A stretch of DNA of 64,000 nt from Certhia americana (Eukaryota; Chordata; Aves; Passeriformes; Certhiidae): NCBI GenBank assembly GCA_018697195.1, contig CM031878.1, positions 7,489,293 to 7,553,292 on the forward strand, read 5' to 3'. Both the position numbers and the translations under genes were made by a program. The notes below the pieces were generated by a model, which saw only the letters and a list, made by a program, of their open reading frames with translations, ran no database searches and was not told the origin of the DNA. Below are positions 1 through 12,241 of this stretch, one piece after another (positions within the stretch are counted from its first letter, which is position 1; every line of letters starts with the position of its first letter).

Positions 1-1650
1 CACCTGCAACAAAGGCACAATTTGGGTAAAATACAATATGAAAGATTAAAATAAAATGTTGGGATGTGAATTCCAAAATACAAGCTGACTCAGACTGTGA
101 GAAATCTGCCTGCTCAGTTTAGAAAATTCAAAGTATAGCCCATATTCACTTTACCAAGAAGTACAAGTGTTAAAGAAAATAGCCTTAACTTCTTTGACTC
201 CTGATAATATTTTTACTGTTGGGCAAATACAATTTTAGAACACCCTGATTTGATCTACCTTCCTCTTATTTAGCTCCATTGACAGGGATGGAAGAACAGT
301 CTACATGCCTTTACATAGGCATATGGATAAACAGCTTTTCACTTTTTTTTTTTTTTTCCCAAATCACAGTCTCATTCAGTGTTCCTCTTTTCACCATTTA
401 AAAATGGGAAGTTATTTACTTTTAAATGTAAATCATACATAAAAACCTTAAAACCACAATACTTCCTTATCTGATTCACTTGGGAAAACAGCCACTGAAC
501 TAACTGGCATCAAATTGTGTATGATAAATTTTCTACAAGCAGATGTTCCTGTGGGGAGCATTAAATCACAAACAACTGTTCTGCAGTCATCGTCTCTTGT
601 ATATCAGAGCTCCTGACCTTCCTTACAGCTTGTCTCATTTCAGCTTCCTTGGGGAAAGAAATAAGGCTGCAGCGTATGACTTTCCCTGGGCTCCTGGAAT
701 ACACAAAATTCTCTGTTACTTTCAGCCACTGCATATTTTGACTCAGTGTTGTGCTTTTTACATTTGTAGTACTCTATGTAGAAAAACATTGCTGGGTCCA
801 GCCTGTATAGTTTCAGCCATAAGCTGTAGTTACACCTTGGACTCCCCCTCAGCTTTGTATGGCTGTAAAGTTAGCAGGCCTGAGAGAACTGTATTTACAA
901 AAATGATTGATTTATTTTAAATCAACTCATTACACATTTTAAACTGAGGGAGAAATTTTGCCTGGAGCAGTTAAACACTTTAATCATCAGCTTTGTGTTC
1001 TAACTATTTTTTCTGTAAGGACAATTAATTGAAATTAATTCCTGCAGTGATTCATTTTCTTTTTAATGACCTTATATCATGACATCAACCCAATGCTAGC
1101 CCAGGGAGAGCAGCAGTATGTTGTTGGGAGAATGGAGACATGCTGGCCTTTGAAAGAGGTTGGCTAACATTCCTTTAGGAACCACATCCCTGCAGCTTTG
1201 TATTTCAAACTAAATTCTATGAGTAGCTTATAGAATAACATGTCAGGAGTAATTGCAGGTTCTTGGCTTGTGCCCTTGAGTAGTCCTTAAATCCTATAAT
1301 ACCCTTGGGTATTACATGGCAAGGGAAACAGAATTATGAACTTTTAAACTGAGATTGAAGTGGAATCACTTGAGTTTTGTTATTGGAGTTAATCCAGTTT
1401 TGTGCCAGGGCAGGAATTATCTTCAGACTGCAGCTCCTCCAACCCACTGAACTCTTGCTGGCAAGTGTAGCCATATGAAAATCCTCAGATTTTGACTGGC
1501 CATTTGTGTTCTTCTGCTCTGCTCAAAGCAAAGATGGGTGGGGGAATGTTGTTTTTATCTCTTTGTTCTGTGCCTGTAGAAGTGTTGCTTTGGCAAGGAG
1601 CAAAACTGTCAGAGTCTTGTTTCATTACTGAGATGTCATTCCTGTTCTAG
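1..1650 (+). other. DNAI1: Upstream DNAI1 intron (3' part)
   Basis: No coding exon, RNA gene or clear mobile element is recognised here. A T-run lies near 341-357. The segment ends in the acceptor ctgttctag before the first visible exon. The N-terminal DNAI1 exon(s) with the start codon were looked for and not found, so they must lie further upstream. The 125-codon open frame at 543-920 shows no family similarity and is treated as chance. Confidence 0.75.
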
Positions 1651-1737
1651 GATGAAGGTGAGCCTCCTGAAGTGGGAGAGAACTTGTTGACAGCAAGGGC
1701 TGTCAGATCCCCAGATCAGCTGGAGCTGTCTGAAGCT
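1651..1737 (+). CDS. DNAI1: DNAI1 visible exon 1 (N-terminal region)
   Basis: This is an 87-nt phase 0-0 exon between the acceptor ctgttctag and the donor gtgagt, encoding 29 residues. It begins [10 protein letters not shown] and ends [11 protein letters not shown]. The PDQLEL block with a following Ala matches the N-terminal region of mammalian DNAI1, where the equivalent segment begins with DED and leads into ELK. The segment is upstream of the propeller and is expected to be flexible. The preceding intron is phase 0, so the upstream exon must end on a complete codon. Confidence 0.93.
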
Positions 1738-4700
1738 GTGAGTAAAGCAATGCCTGTCTTGTCTTGAGATGTGTATGAAACTCCATAAGCAGAAGCCTGC
1801 CCGTTGGTTTTGGAGGAAATTCAGCAAGAGTAAAACTCCAGTACTTCCTGTGAAGTGCACTTGAAGTGCAGTGCCTGCAGCTCAATTGAAATGGCTTCAA
1901 CAGGAAAACAGGGAGAATGTGTTTTGAAACCCAGTTCTGGGCTTAAAATGCTGTAACTGCTTGGAGCTAATTCAAAAGGGAAAATGGGTCTTGGGCTTCA
2001 CTCAGTTAAGGAGGACCTGAGTCAACCCTGAGCTTTTCAGTTGCCTGTGTGCAATACACAGGACAGGGAAGTGTCCTGCAATTTTATTGCTATTTTTTCC
2101 CAGATTGGTTTAGTAGCATTGCAATTGGTCACCCTTTCAGCTGTGGTTGTTTCTCTCTTCTCACTGCCATATAAAACTCTAGCATTGTTCCCTGTCCTTA
2201 AACTAGCTGTGAAAGGGAAGCTTTATGTACATCCTCCAACTCAGGCAGTAAAAACAGTTACCAGCAGTACTTTTTTTTGTTCACAGTGGTCAATCCTGCT
2301 CCTGAGCTTATCGTTTATTTTTGAACAGTGTAAAATTTAAAGACACAAGTTGTCTGTCTCACTCTGTGGAATGCAACTAGAGTTTTTCAAGTGCTACCAT
2401 GTCTTAGATAATAATTAAAATCAAGAAAGCCCCTAGAAATACTGTGGTAGAAAGCAGGATATTTCTTCTGGATTCCACTCTGAGCCAGGTTGGCCCGAAG
2501 CACTGTTCTTGTGGTGTCATCACTTGCACATTCATATCTGCAATGAACTGAGCATCACAGAACTGAGCATAAACATGGTGACTCTTGTTGCTGTACATTG
2601 TATTAGTAGTGAAGTTTTATTTACAATACTATTTTGTTTCCATTCCAAAGGAATTAAAAAAGGAAGTTACACGTTTCTTGACAGCTGATAATCCCCATAC
2701 TCCCCGGGATATCGTCAGATTCAGCTTTAAAGTAAGTGTGACATGACCCATAAAACTGAAATTTTTTGCAATTAATTGTTCTTGTGTTTTCCTTTGGTTT
2801 ATAACCAGGTAAATTTTCTTTTAATGTGACTACATCTTATTATATTTACTGCCAATGGTTCTTAAAGGGTTTTTGTAGAGGGTAAAAGTCTAAAAGCATT
2901 GATACATTTATTTAGAAGTAAGATATCACAGTTGCAGGAAAAGGTCTGTCAGTGAAGGTAATCAATGCAGCTAATCTCAGGTAGTTACTTTTCCCATTCT
3001 GTGGTAGTTAAAGGACAGAAGGCAAGGCTTTTTTCAGTCTGTAAGAATTATGCCTCAGTTTTCACACATGAAGACTGAATTATAGGAGAGCTCAGAAATG
3101 TGTTCTGTGAAATCACTGACAAGCTTTATTCATGATGCGTAGGAGTGAGCAACAGACAGCCAGAAAATATCCAAGAGTCACACCTTCACATTTATATGTG
3201 CAGGTCACACACTGCGTTATCCTGGAGCAGCCTTCTCCACTACCATATACAGCCATATATACATAGGCAGTCGCATGGGAAGGATGGAGTGATGGCTTTG
3301 CCTTCTGCTCCTCCCTGGGAAGGATTACACACCCTGAAAGAAAGGGCAGAGGGACAGCTCCTCCAACTCTGACGTTGAATTATTTCCTTCTTTAGGCAGG
3401 TGTTGTGGATTAATCCCAGCTTGACACTAAGCCCCACACAGCTGTTCACTCAGTTTCCCATGGTAGGACAGGGGAGATAATCAGAGTAGAAGTGAGAAAA
3501 CACATGGCTTGGGATGCAGACAGTGTAATAGGGAAAGCAAAAGCTGTGCAAAGCAAAACAAGGAATTCGTTATCCAGTTGAAGCAGATATTCAGCAATCC
3601 ATAGGAAAGCAGGGCTCCATGTCACTTAATGGTTACTTGGTAAGATACAGCCCATCATTCCAAATGTCCTTCCCCCCCATTCTTCTTCTTCCCTCCAGCA
3701 TTCTTGTTCCCCCATATTTATATGCTAAGCATAGCACCATATGGTATGGAATATCCTTGTGGTCAGATAGGTGAGTTAGTGGTGAGGTGGGGCAGGGAAC
3801 AGAACTCTGTACAAGTGCTGCTCAGCAATAACCAAAACATCCTTGTGGTATCAGCATTATTTTCAGCACAAATCCAAAATACAGTCCCACAGTCTAATTT
3901 TCTGTGAAGAAAATTATCCCTGTCAAAACCAACACCTAAGGAAACAGAAAACCAAGCAAAATATTGCCAAGTCCTCACCTCTGTGCTACTGTACTTGTTT
4001 GACCAACCAATACACGATTCCAGAGAAAGGAAATCAGCCTTGTGGAATCAAATAAAGCCCTTCTCTTCTATTTGGAGCTGAAGTTTTCCACATTTATGGT
4101 ATATAGACAGGTGATCAATAATACATATCATCAAATTCTCCACAATGACTGAAGTGGGCTCAGTGCTGTGCTGAGATTGACGTAGTAAGCAATCATATAT
4201 ATAAGAAGAAATTATTGAAGCATCTGTGTTCTTTAGTGGCTTCTGATTGCTTTAGGTGCAGCTCAAAACTAAATTATACAGATTGAGCTGTTCTTTACCA
4301 TGAAGATAGTGAGGCACTGGAACAGGCTGCCAGAAAAATGATGGATTCTGCAACCCTGGGAGTGTTCAAAGCTAAGTTGGATTTGGCTTTAAGCAACCTG
4401 AGCTAGGGGAAGGTGACCCTTCCCAGGGCAGGGAGGTTGCCACAAGATGTTCTCTAAGATCCGTTCCAGCCTAAACCATTCCAGGCTTCTATGATTCTGT
4501 GATTCTATGATTTTGTCGGGTTTTTCTTTTGTAGGAACGAGCATATAAGCTAGTGGATGATATGGATCAAACAGTCATTCATTTCACTTTGAATGGATAT
4601 TTGGTACACAAAGATTCAGATGAAGGCAGACGCCAGAGTATCAGATCAAGCATTGAATCAGGTAGCTTTATTGTCTGAAATCACAATAATTTTCAGATAG

Positions 4701-7700
4701 GCCCTGGTTTCTCTTATTCAACATTATTATTCATCATCTCTTATTCAACAATGTAGCATGATGGAATGATCATGCTACATTGCCATAGAATTAAACAGCT
4801 CCTATTTCAGCTTGCATCCTAGTTGGTAATCAAAACTAGAAAAATAATCAGCCAGATGTTTGCTGTAGTCTAGAAAACAATGTGTGTTTTTTGAGTCATT
4901 TGAATACTGACACTGAATTTTTCAGTTATTTAGTGTCTTTTAATATCTTTCACTATCATTAGTTGGACTTACATGTCTAAACTACTTAGCCTGTTTTGAA
5001 AGATATAATTTAAAGTATTAAAGCAGAAATGTTTGGAGTCTGGGTGATTGTTCAGGAAATTATCACATGAGTGACCAATTCTGAAATTCTTAGTAAGACG
5101 TCTTCTTTCAGACAATAAGATACAAACCCCTGAACTACTTGGACCTTTGATCTGAGCTACTATCAACTCTCTTAGGTGTTCAAAGAGATACATTAACCAG
5201 AGACTGAAAGCTCTGTTGTTAGTAAAGAGTTCTAGGTTTGAATTTTCAGCAAGAGAGGATATGCTGGCAAGTGATTTTATTGTATTTCTGCTGTTTGTGA
5301 AGGGAGAATTTCTGTCACAAGTGTTCTGTCAAGGTAGTAACTGCCAGGCACTGGGTAAGCTCCTGAAAATAGTTCTTACTTGGAGTTTCTAAAGGTCAGT
5401 GCCTCCTTTATTTTACAGTTAACAGACTCTGCATGATGATTTGAAGTAGGGCAAAGTGCTTAATGGGATCTTCAATGCCATGAAATCATGTATTATTGGC
5501 AGTGCTCTTTGTAGATTCCAAACCAATTATTTTCAAGTTGCTCGATGCTAGCATGGCAACACAGTAAAGGCTGTGATTGGAATGTAGACATCCATCATTG
5601 TCTAACAAAATTACTATATTAATTTTTTTCCATATAAAAAAGAACAGCCATGTAATAATTTCTGTGTACTTTGAAAACATTCTTAGTAGTTGTACATAAC
5701 TGCAGGCTATTCTGGAGGATAGAAGGGTCCAGAACTGAAGTTATACCCAGAAACAGAGTTACTCAGATCAGCAGCAGGTTACAGAAGTTTGCTCTGAGTC
5801 AAAATATTTATTTTTTATTTCAGTTCATCCAGAAGTACTGCAGATGATTTCTAGAAATACCATTGTCACCTTTTGTGGCTTGGAGCAAACAATTGTTCTC
5901 CAAAGTGGGGATTTGTTACTGTGTTGTCTAATAATACAACATTAGGAAAGGGTATATATGTATATCAATACTCAGGAAGGCAGAGGATCTGTAGAATATT
6001 GGATCAGATGTGGTGTTATTCTGGGCTCATTCATGTATCCTTTCTGTCACCAGAAAAGGCTCCTGCTGAGGAGGAAGAGGCTCCTGTGGAGGCTTCTGAT
6101 GAGGCAACTGAAGAGGAAGAGACTAAGGATGAAGAAACCACAGAAGATGCTGAGGTAATTCTCTATAGCCAGCTATGATCTGTCCATTTTATTTTTAGTA
6201 TTAGCTTTTAAATTACAGTACTATAAAATGTGTTTGCTTCTGTGATTGATCCTCTTATGTCTGAGATGTCAGTGCTGTAGGTTCTGCTGGGCAGCTGTGG
6301 TCCTGCTGCCATTTTTCAGATGTAGAAGCTGAGTAGGGGAATCATACCAGATCTTTCTTTTTCCAAACATTATATCAAAATAAAGTGTAATTTGCTGGGA
6401 TCTAGAATATGATCGGTTTTTCACCAATGCACAGTATGTCCGTTGGTGAAAAACAAAATCTGGAGGGGTGAAAGCAGCAGGCATGAACTGAATGAAAGAA
6501 GTAGTGGCCCAATTTAAAGGCAGTTGTCTGATAGGAAAGGAGTAGCCTGTGAGAAGTTTGTTCTTATGCACACAGTGCCAGAACTCACACAGCGTCAGAA
6601 TGAAGTTTCAGATGAAACTCATTGTCTAGCAAGGAAATGAAAACACAGGGTAATGGGACTCTAACAAAATCTTCTGGTCCCTGCATCCATTTTACCAAAG
6701 GCAACTGTGCTATATTATCTCTCTTGTGTCAGGTTTTGTTTTTAAGCAATAACAGTTTCTGTATGTCTATATTCCCATTCACATATCATTTTAAAATCTC
6801 CTTGATCTGAGTGCTGGAAGTCTCCTAATTTTCATCTTAAATATTGAGTCTTCAGTTACAGTCTCCTTCACTAGGCAGCAGAAATCCAGTGGTCTGAGAA
6901 GAAGGAAAGAGACAACTGATCTCTCAGGGTGGAGTCACTGCTGTATTTTCTTGTAGGCTGAAGAAGAGGGAGAGGGGGAGGAAGTAGCTGAAACAGCTGA
7001 AACAGCTGAAGCAGCTGAGGCAGCAGAGGCAGAAGAGGCAGAAGAGCCTCCTGCAAAAGTGTCAGAGAAGAAGATTGCCAACCAGTTCAACTTCATTGAG
7101 AGAGGTTCAACTACATACCAAAATCCTCTGCGGGTATGTTGCTGCTTCCTTCAGTGACTTGAAGGATTTTTCCTTTGGGAGGACATGTGTTTGTATCATA
7201 TCCTGTGATCTCTCAATACTATTAGGAGAAAAGGTACAGTGGTTGTACAATTGTAAAACTTATGTAGTGATAAAAATGGTGACAGAAAATTTCTTGCCTC
7301 ATGAGCTCTTGGACAGCCTAAAAAAGTTTTGATGCTACTGTAAATCCTTAAGCCTCACTTGGATATGATAATTTTTCGTGTCTATTTTCTCATCTGAAAA
7401 AGTGTGGAGCAATATTAGGGTAGCAACTGAGTACTTGGAATGTGTGAAAGCAATTTCTGTTTGTCACCATGTACTTTTATGGTCTTGTACTTCAATTCTT
7501 ATTAATGGAGAAGCAATATAAGTGCCCATATATTAAAAGGGCAAATGTGTTTGTGCTTGTATTAAGCATGGGTACTAGAGTAACAAACTTATGTAAGTGT
7601 GACAAATCTGTATTTCTTGTACATGGTACATCTCCCTCCCACTCTGCATGTACTTTCCAGTAAGTACAGACCCAAATCCTTGTGTTCCTTCCCTAAACTT

Positions 7701-10700
7701 TTTTCTGAACCTGCAGCCATTCCCTGTGAGCATGCTTTCATGGGGCCTTCTGAATGAGCAATCCTGGTGATGTTGACTCCTGAGTTGACCAAGTGCTCAA
7801 AAAGGAGTTTCCTACATGAGGAATATGAGTTTCAGAGAGAAAATTCTTTTGTTTTCTTTGCTACAATTGGAGTCTATGTTTCCCCAAAGAGCCTGTCTGT
7901 TGCCTTACAGACAACACTTACAGACATTGTCTTACAGCTGTTACACTTAGGGTTAGATGTCTTTACATTTGATGGCCTTGGAGAGATATATGAGTTACTG
8001 TGCTGCTGGAGACAGGAGATCTCAGGAGAGTTTGTCCAGCAGTGGGGTACTCAGTATTATGTTTGAGCTAAGATTCTGCATTGTTCAAAAATCCCGATGG
8101 AGGCCATGGAATTTCTTATTTCTTTGTTCCCAGATGTGCATATTCTCTTCTTCCCAATGATTTTATTGGAAGAAGCTTGTATGTCTCTATATGATTCTGC
8201 CTTTGAAAGCAGAATGTAGACTAGCATAGTACTGCTATGTGCTGTACAGGATGTGCAGTTTTCACCTCTGAGATGACTTAATTTCAGAGGTCAGTGAAAT
8301 GCTACGGGCAGTTTCTTAAAAATGTTCTGACACAACAATTCTTTGGAAGAAGATGCTGTTCTCTTTAGGGAACATTTCACAGAAATATATTAATTTATTT
8401 CAGAATGTTTATGTAAGGATGGTAAAAATATTATTTCAATAGCATCAGATGAATTGTTTATAAGTTTCATTCTGTTCAATTCTTTTGTTCTGACTGTTGT
8501 ATCCAACTGGCTTTTTAATATATAGGACAAAACTTCTCAAATTTGGTAGAATGTCATAACTAATACCATAATTGGTACCAGAGCATTTCAAGTGGTAGAG
8601 TTGCAAAAAAAAAAAAACATTTGAACTCCTTCAAAATGAACTGAAATTGAACTGAAATAATTGAAGTATGTGGGAAAAAAATCAGAAGGTCTTGTGAACA
8701 TTCTTTTGGTCCACAACAAATTCTTTTTGTAGTTGCACAATCACCCGTAGTGTTGTGCAGTGCCCTAGGAGTCATTTGGATAAGTTAAGGTATTCATGCG
8801 GACTGTTTCCACAACTGGACTACATCACTGCAGAGGGCTCCAATGCTGAGATTATGCTTCTTCATGATTTTTCTTTTTTCAGGAAAAAGGATTGCAAACT
8901 GACCCTGCACCTTTTGAAACTTTCTCAGACAATGTTAACCAGGTATATCTATATCTATCTCGTTTTTATCTTTAAAGTTGTTTTAGAATATATTTTGGGA
9001 ATTGAGGTGTGAGAAAGCCAAAGCCAAATTTTCTATTTGTATTCCTTGCAGTGTTTTGAATTCCTTTACTGTGGCATTGATCTCTGGTTTGAATCTGACA
9101 ATAAAGTCATATGACCTTCTCTTCTGCCATAATGGGTGAACTTGCTCATGGTTTATATTTCTGAGGTTAAGTGGAGCAGTGTAGATGCTTTTCACTGGTT
9201 TATTTTTTGCCAGACATCCTGACGTGTCTGCTTTAGAGAGTCTTAAGTGAGTGGAAATGGGTAAACCACAGGTGAGAATAGTTTTGGATTCACAAGAGGT
9301 GGCTGCAGCTTGCAGGATACTGGCTCCTCTAGGGACATAGCTCTCTCTTGGAGTATTATTAAGAATTTGGCATATGCAGCACTTGGGTTTTTACTTTGAC
9401 TAAGTTTAGCTTTATTCAAAAGCAGATATCTAAAGCCCAAAGCTGAACCAAATGAGAACTACAGCATAAGAATGTGGAAGACTTGTTGCAGGAGAGTTAA
9501 CTCTGTTTTATGTGGCAGAAATGTGCCTCTCTGTTCATGACGAAAAGCTCTGTAGCATTTTCTGCATCACTTAAAGAAGTAAAAAAAAATTCTTTTGGAT
9601 GAAATTTCACTGAAGAAATATGTTGCAACTTTTGGTGGAAAGGAATCCAGCCAATTCTACTGATAAATTCTCAGATATTTGTAAAATGCAATTGTGTTTG
9701 TCACAGGTATAAACATGGTTTCAAACTGATGTATCAAACTGGTATTGAAAACATAATTTTGTTTTACAACATTAAATATAATGGCAGCAACACTAAAAAA
9801 TGCAGCAAAATTGTAGGAAGGTATCTCTGTCAGGTTAAAAACTGTAATCTATTCTACTCCTGAACCTGATATTACAGAGTAATTGGCCTAAGATCTTCCC
9901 TCCCTCCAGCTGGAGTTTTCTTCCATTTTTTTTTAATGACAGTGAGCTGTCCTGAGACTTAGAACAGAGATCTTTAAGATAATTAGCCTCTGACTAAGAT
10001 TTTGTGTTAAGTGTTTAAAAGCTAACAGGAAAAGGTTTCCAATGATTTCTTTTTGTATTGTTGAAATTTTCAGTGGGTCTAAAATAGTGTTTTTACATAA
10101 ACTCTTTTTTCCCCTCAGTTCTTTTTTCCTGTATGTTCTTTCTTATGCTCACAATTTCCTATTCCAAACTTTTCTGTTCTACTCCTTCTCATACTTGTCA
10201 CATCTTCTTTGTCCTCTCCATGATGTTTGGAGCATCTTTTCATCTCATTTCTGCCTGCAAATTTACAACACAATACCGTTGGGTTTTTTCCCTAAAGAGT
10301 TCTGCTACCTTAATTCCAATGTTCTAGTCTATATTCTATGTTTGAATCATACTCCCTATCCTAAGCTAATGTGTTAGATTGCCTTTTGTTTTTTCCTGGA
10401 AGAATTATACCTGTTCCAACTACAATACTAAGATTTCAAAACTAATGAATAATTCTTTAGAGAAATTACTTTTGGATCTACTCAATTAAGACACATGTGG
10501 CATATGGCATAGCAGAAGATGTAAAACTGCTCTCAGTTTCCATTTGATCATATGCTGCAGAGTTGGAGTCCAAATTTTAAATTTTGTTAAGCAACTACAA
10601 TTTAATTTTCCAACACCACATGAGAAATGTCATAAAGCAAATGTTTAATGCATGTTTCCTATTAAACACTGATAAATTAGCCAAACAAAAAGTCCTGCAA

Positions 10701-12109
10701 AATTGAAGGTACAGACAGAGTCAAAGCAGTAAGTAGAGCATTGGAGGAGAGAAATTGTTAGGAATGCAGTAATGTGTTCCCAAAATAAGACATGCCCCAT
10801 TATGCTTGAAAAATCTTGGACCTCAGCTCTTTCACTTTTTGTGCAAGATGACAGATGTTCAGCTTATTCCAGCAGCAGTGGTACTGTTGTGATGACTATC
10901 ATGTTTTTGTGATGGTGAAGATGGCTGTTCTCAGGAATAGGATAAGTTCTCCTTCTGTCTGTCTTTCAGTGGTATATCTATGACACCTATATGGAGGAAC
11001 TTGAGAGATTAGAAAAGGCAAAAGAGAAAGAAAAAGCAAAACCTGTGGCAGTCAAGAAAGAAGATACGAAAACTGGAAGAAAATTATCCTATGTGGAGCC
11101 ACTGGTATGTTTTATAGTGTGGGGAAAAAGGCTGTCCAAAGTGGTGGTGGGTGCATTTGAAGAGCAAGTCCGGTGAAAGGAAGTCATGCTGGCTGTGTAG
11201 CTTGTCATCTTAGTGGAAAAATAGCACCTTTAGGAAATGCTAAAGTTAGTTTTTGCTAGAAATTTTATTCCCAAAACAGGATTTCTGATGTGCTGTATAA
11301 AACAGGATTTTGATTTTGCATAATCTTATTTTCAAACCTGATTTCCAAGTGAGTTATATAACTTTTGGGGTTTTTGTCACATTTTTTGCACTGTGTTTTT
11401 GTCACATTTTTGATTTTTATGTAAGGGATAAAAGAACTAAATAAATAGAAACACCTGGTGATTTTTTAAAGAATTGTAGTTGATGATGGTTTTACATAAA
11501 ATGTTTCAATCTGAAAGGCACTGAAATTTAGGATTATTTCAAAATATAGCACTGTAGTAAAACATTTTCCACTATTTTTTAATTTTAATTTTTAATTATT
11601 TTATAGAATTACAATTTATACATTTTCTAATTGTAGATACATGAGTGGCATGCTCCTCAGAATATCAGGTGTCCTAACACCTGCCATTCCCTGAGCTGAT
11701 GCTGTGACTTTGCTGTGAGGATGATACTGACTCCTAATCCAGAGTCAGGAGTAGCCTAGGAGTGCCTTGTGAGAATGACACAGTTCATTGCATCAAAGTG
11801 AACAGTATTCCCAGCTTAAAAATATCATCCTACTTCAAACACTGACTGTATGATATACAGGATGATATGGCAACCCTGAAAGATTTTATTCATGTTCCAA
11901 AATGCTTTCAAGGGATTCAGGAAGTTTCTATTATGGTTTAACTGGCTGGTTCTTTCTTCCCCAGTCTAAAGCTTCAGTTTAGAAGGCAAACTGAAATAAT
12001 GTCTGTAATGACTGGAACAAGATACCCTGAGAATCATAATACGGAATCAAGGAAATCAGTTCATAACTTGCTCCTAGAATAGGTGTAGACATATCAACAT
12101 AAGGTATAG

Positions 12110-12148
<39 letters not shown>

Positions 12149-12157
12149 TATATATGT

Positions 12158-12241
<84 letters not shown>

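Larger units (their letters stand above)
2732..4534 (+). other. DNAI1: DNAI1 intron, 1803 bp, carrying an LTR and a CR1 tail
   Basis: Donor gtaagt, acceptor tttttcttttgtag. The intron contains a minus-strand solo LTR (3401-3935) and a plus-strand CR1 3' end (about 4288-4512). The CR1 tail leaves only about 22 bp before the next exon, which is unusually tight. The remaining sequence shows nothing recognisable. Confidence 0.85.

Noticed and set aside
5824..5940. Possible extra DNAI1 exon after ttttatttcag at 5823
   Set aside because: The frame in phase with the upstream exon is open for about 40 codons but has no matching donor and no similarity to DNAI1. The exon at 6054 already joins exon 3 in phase.
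10042..10377. 111-codon plus frame with hydrophobic, membrane-like composition
   Set aside because: It sits in a T-rich intron stretch, which by itself produces Phe/Leu-rich translations. No family resemblance and no splice borders.
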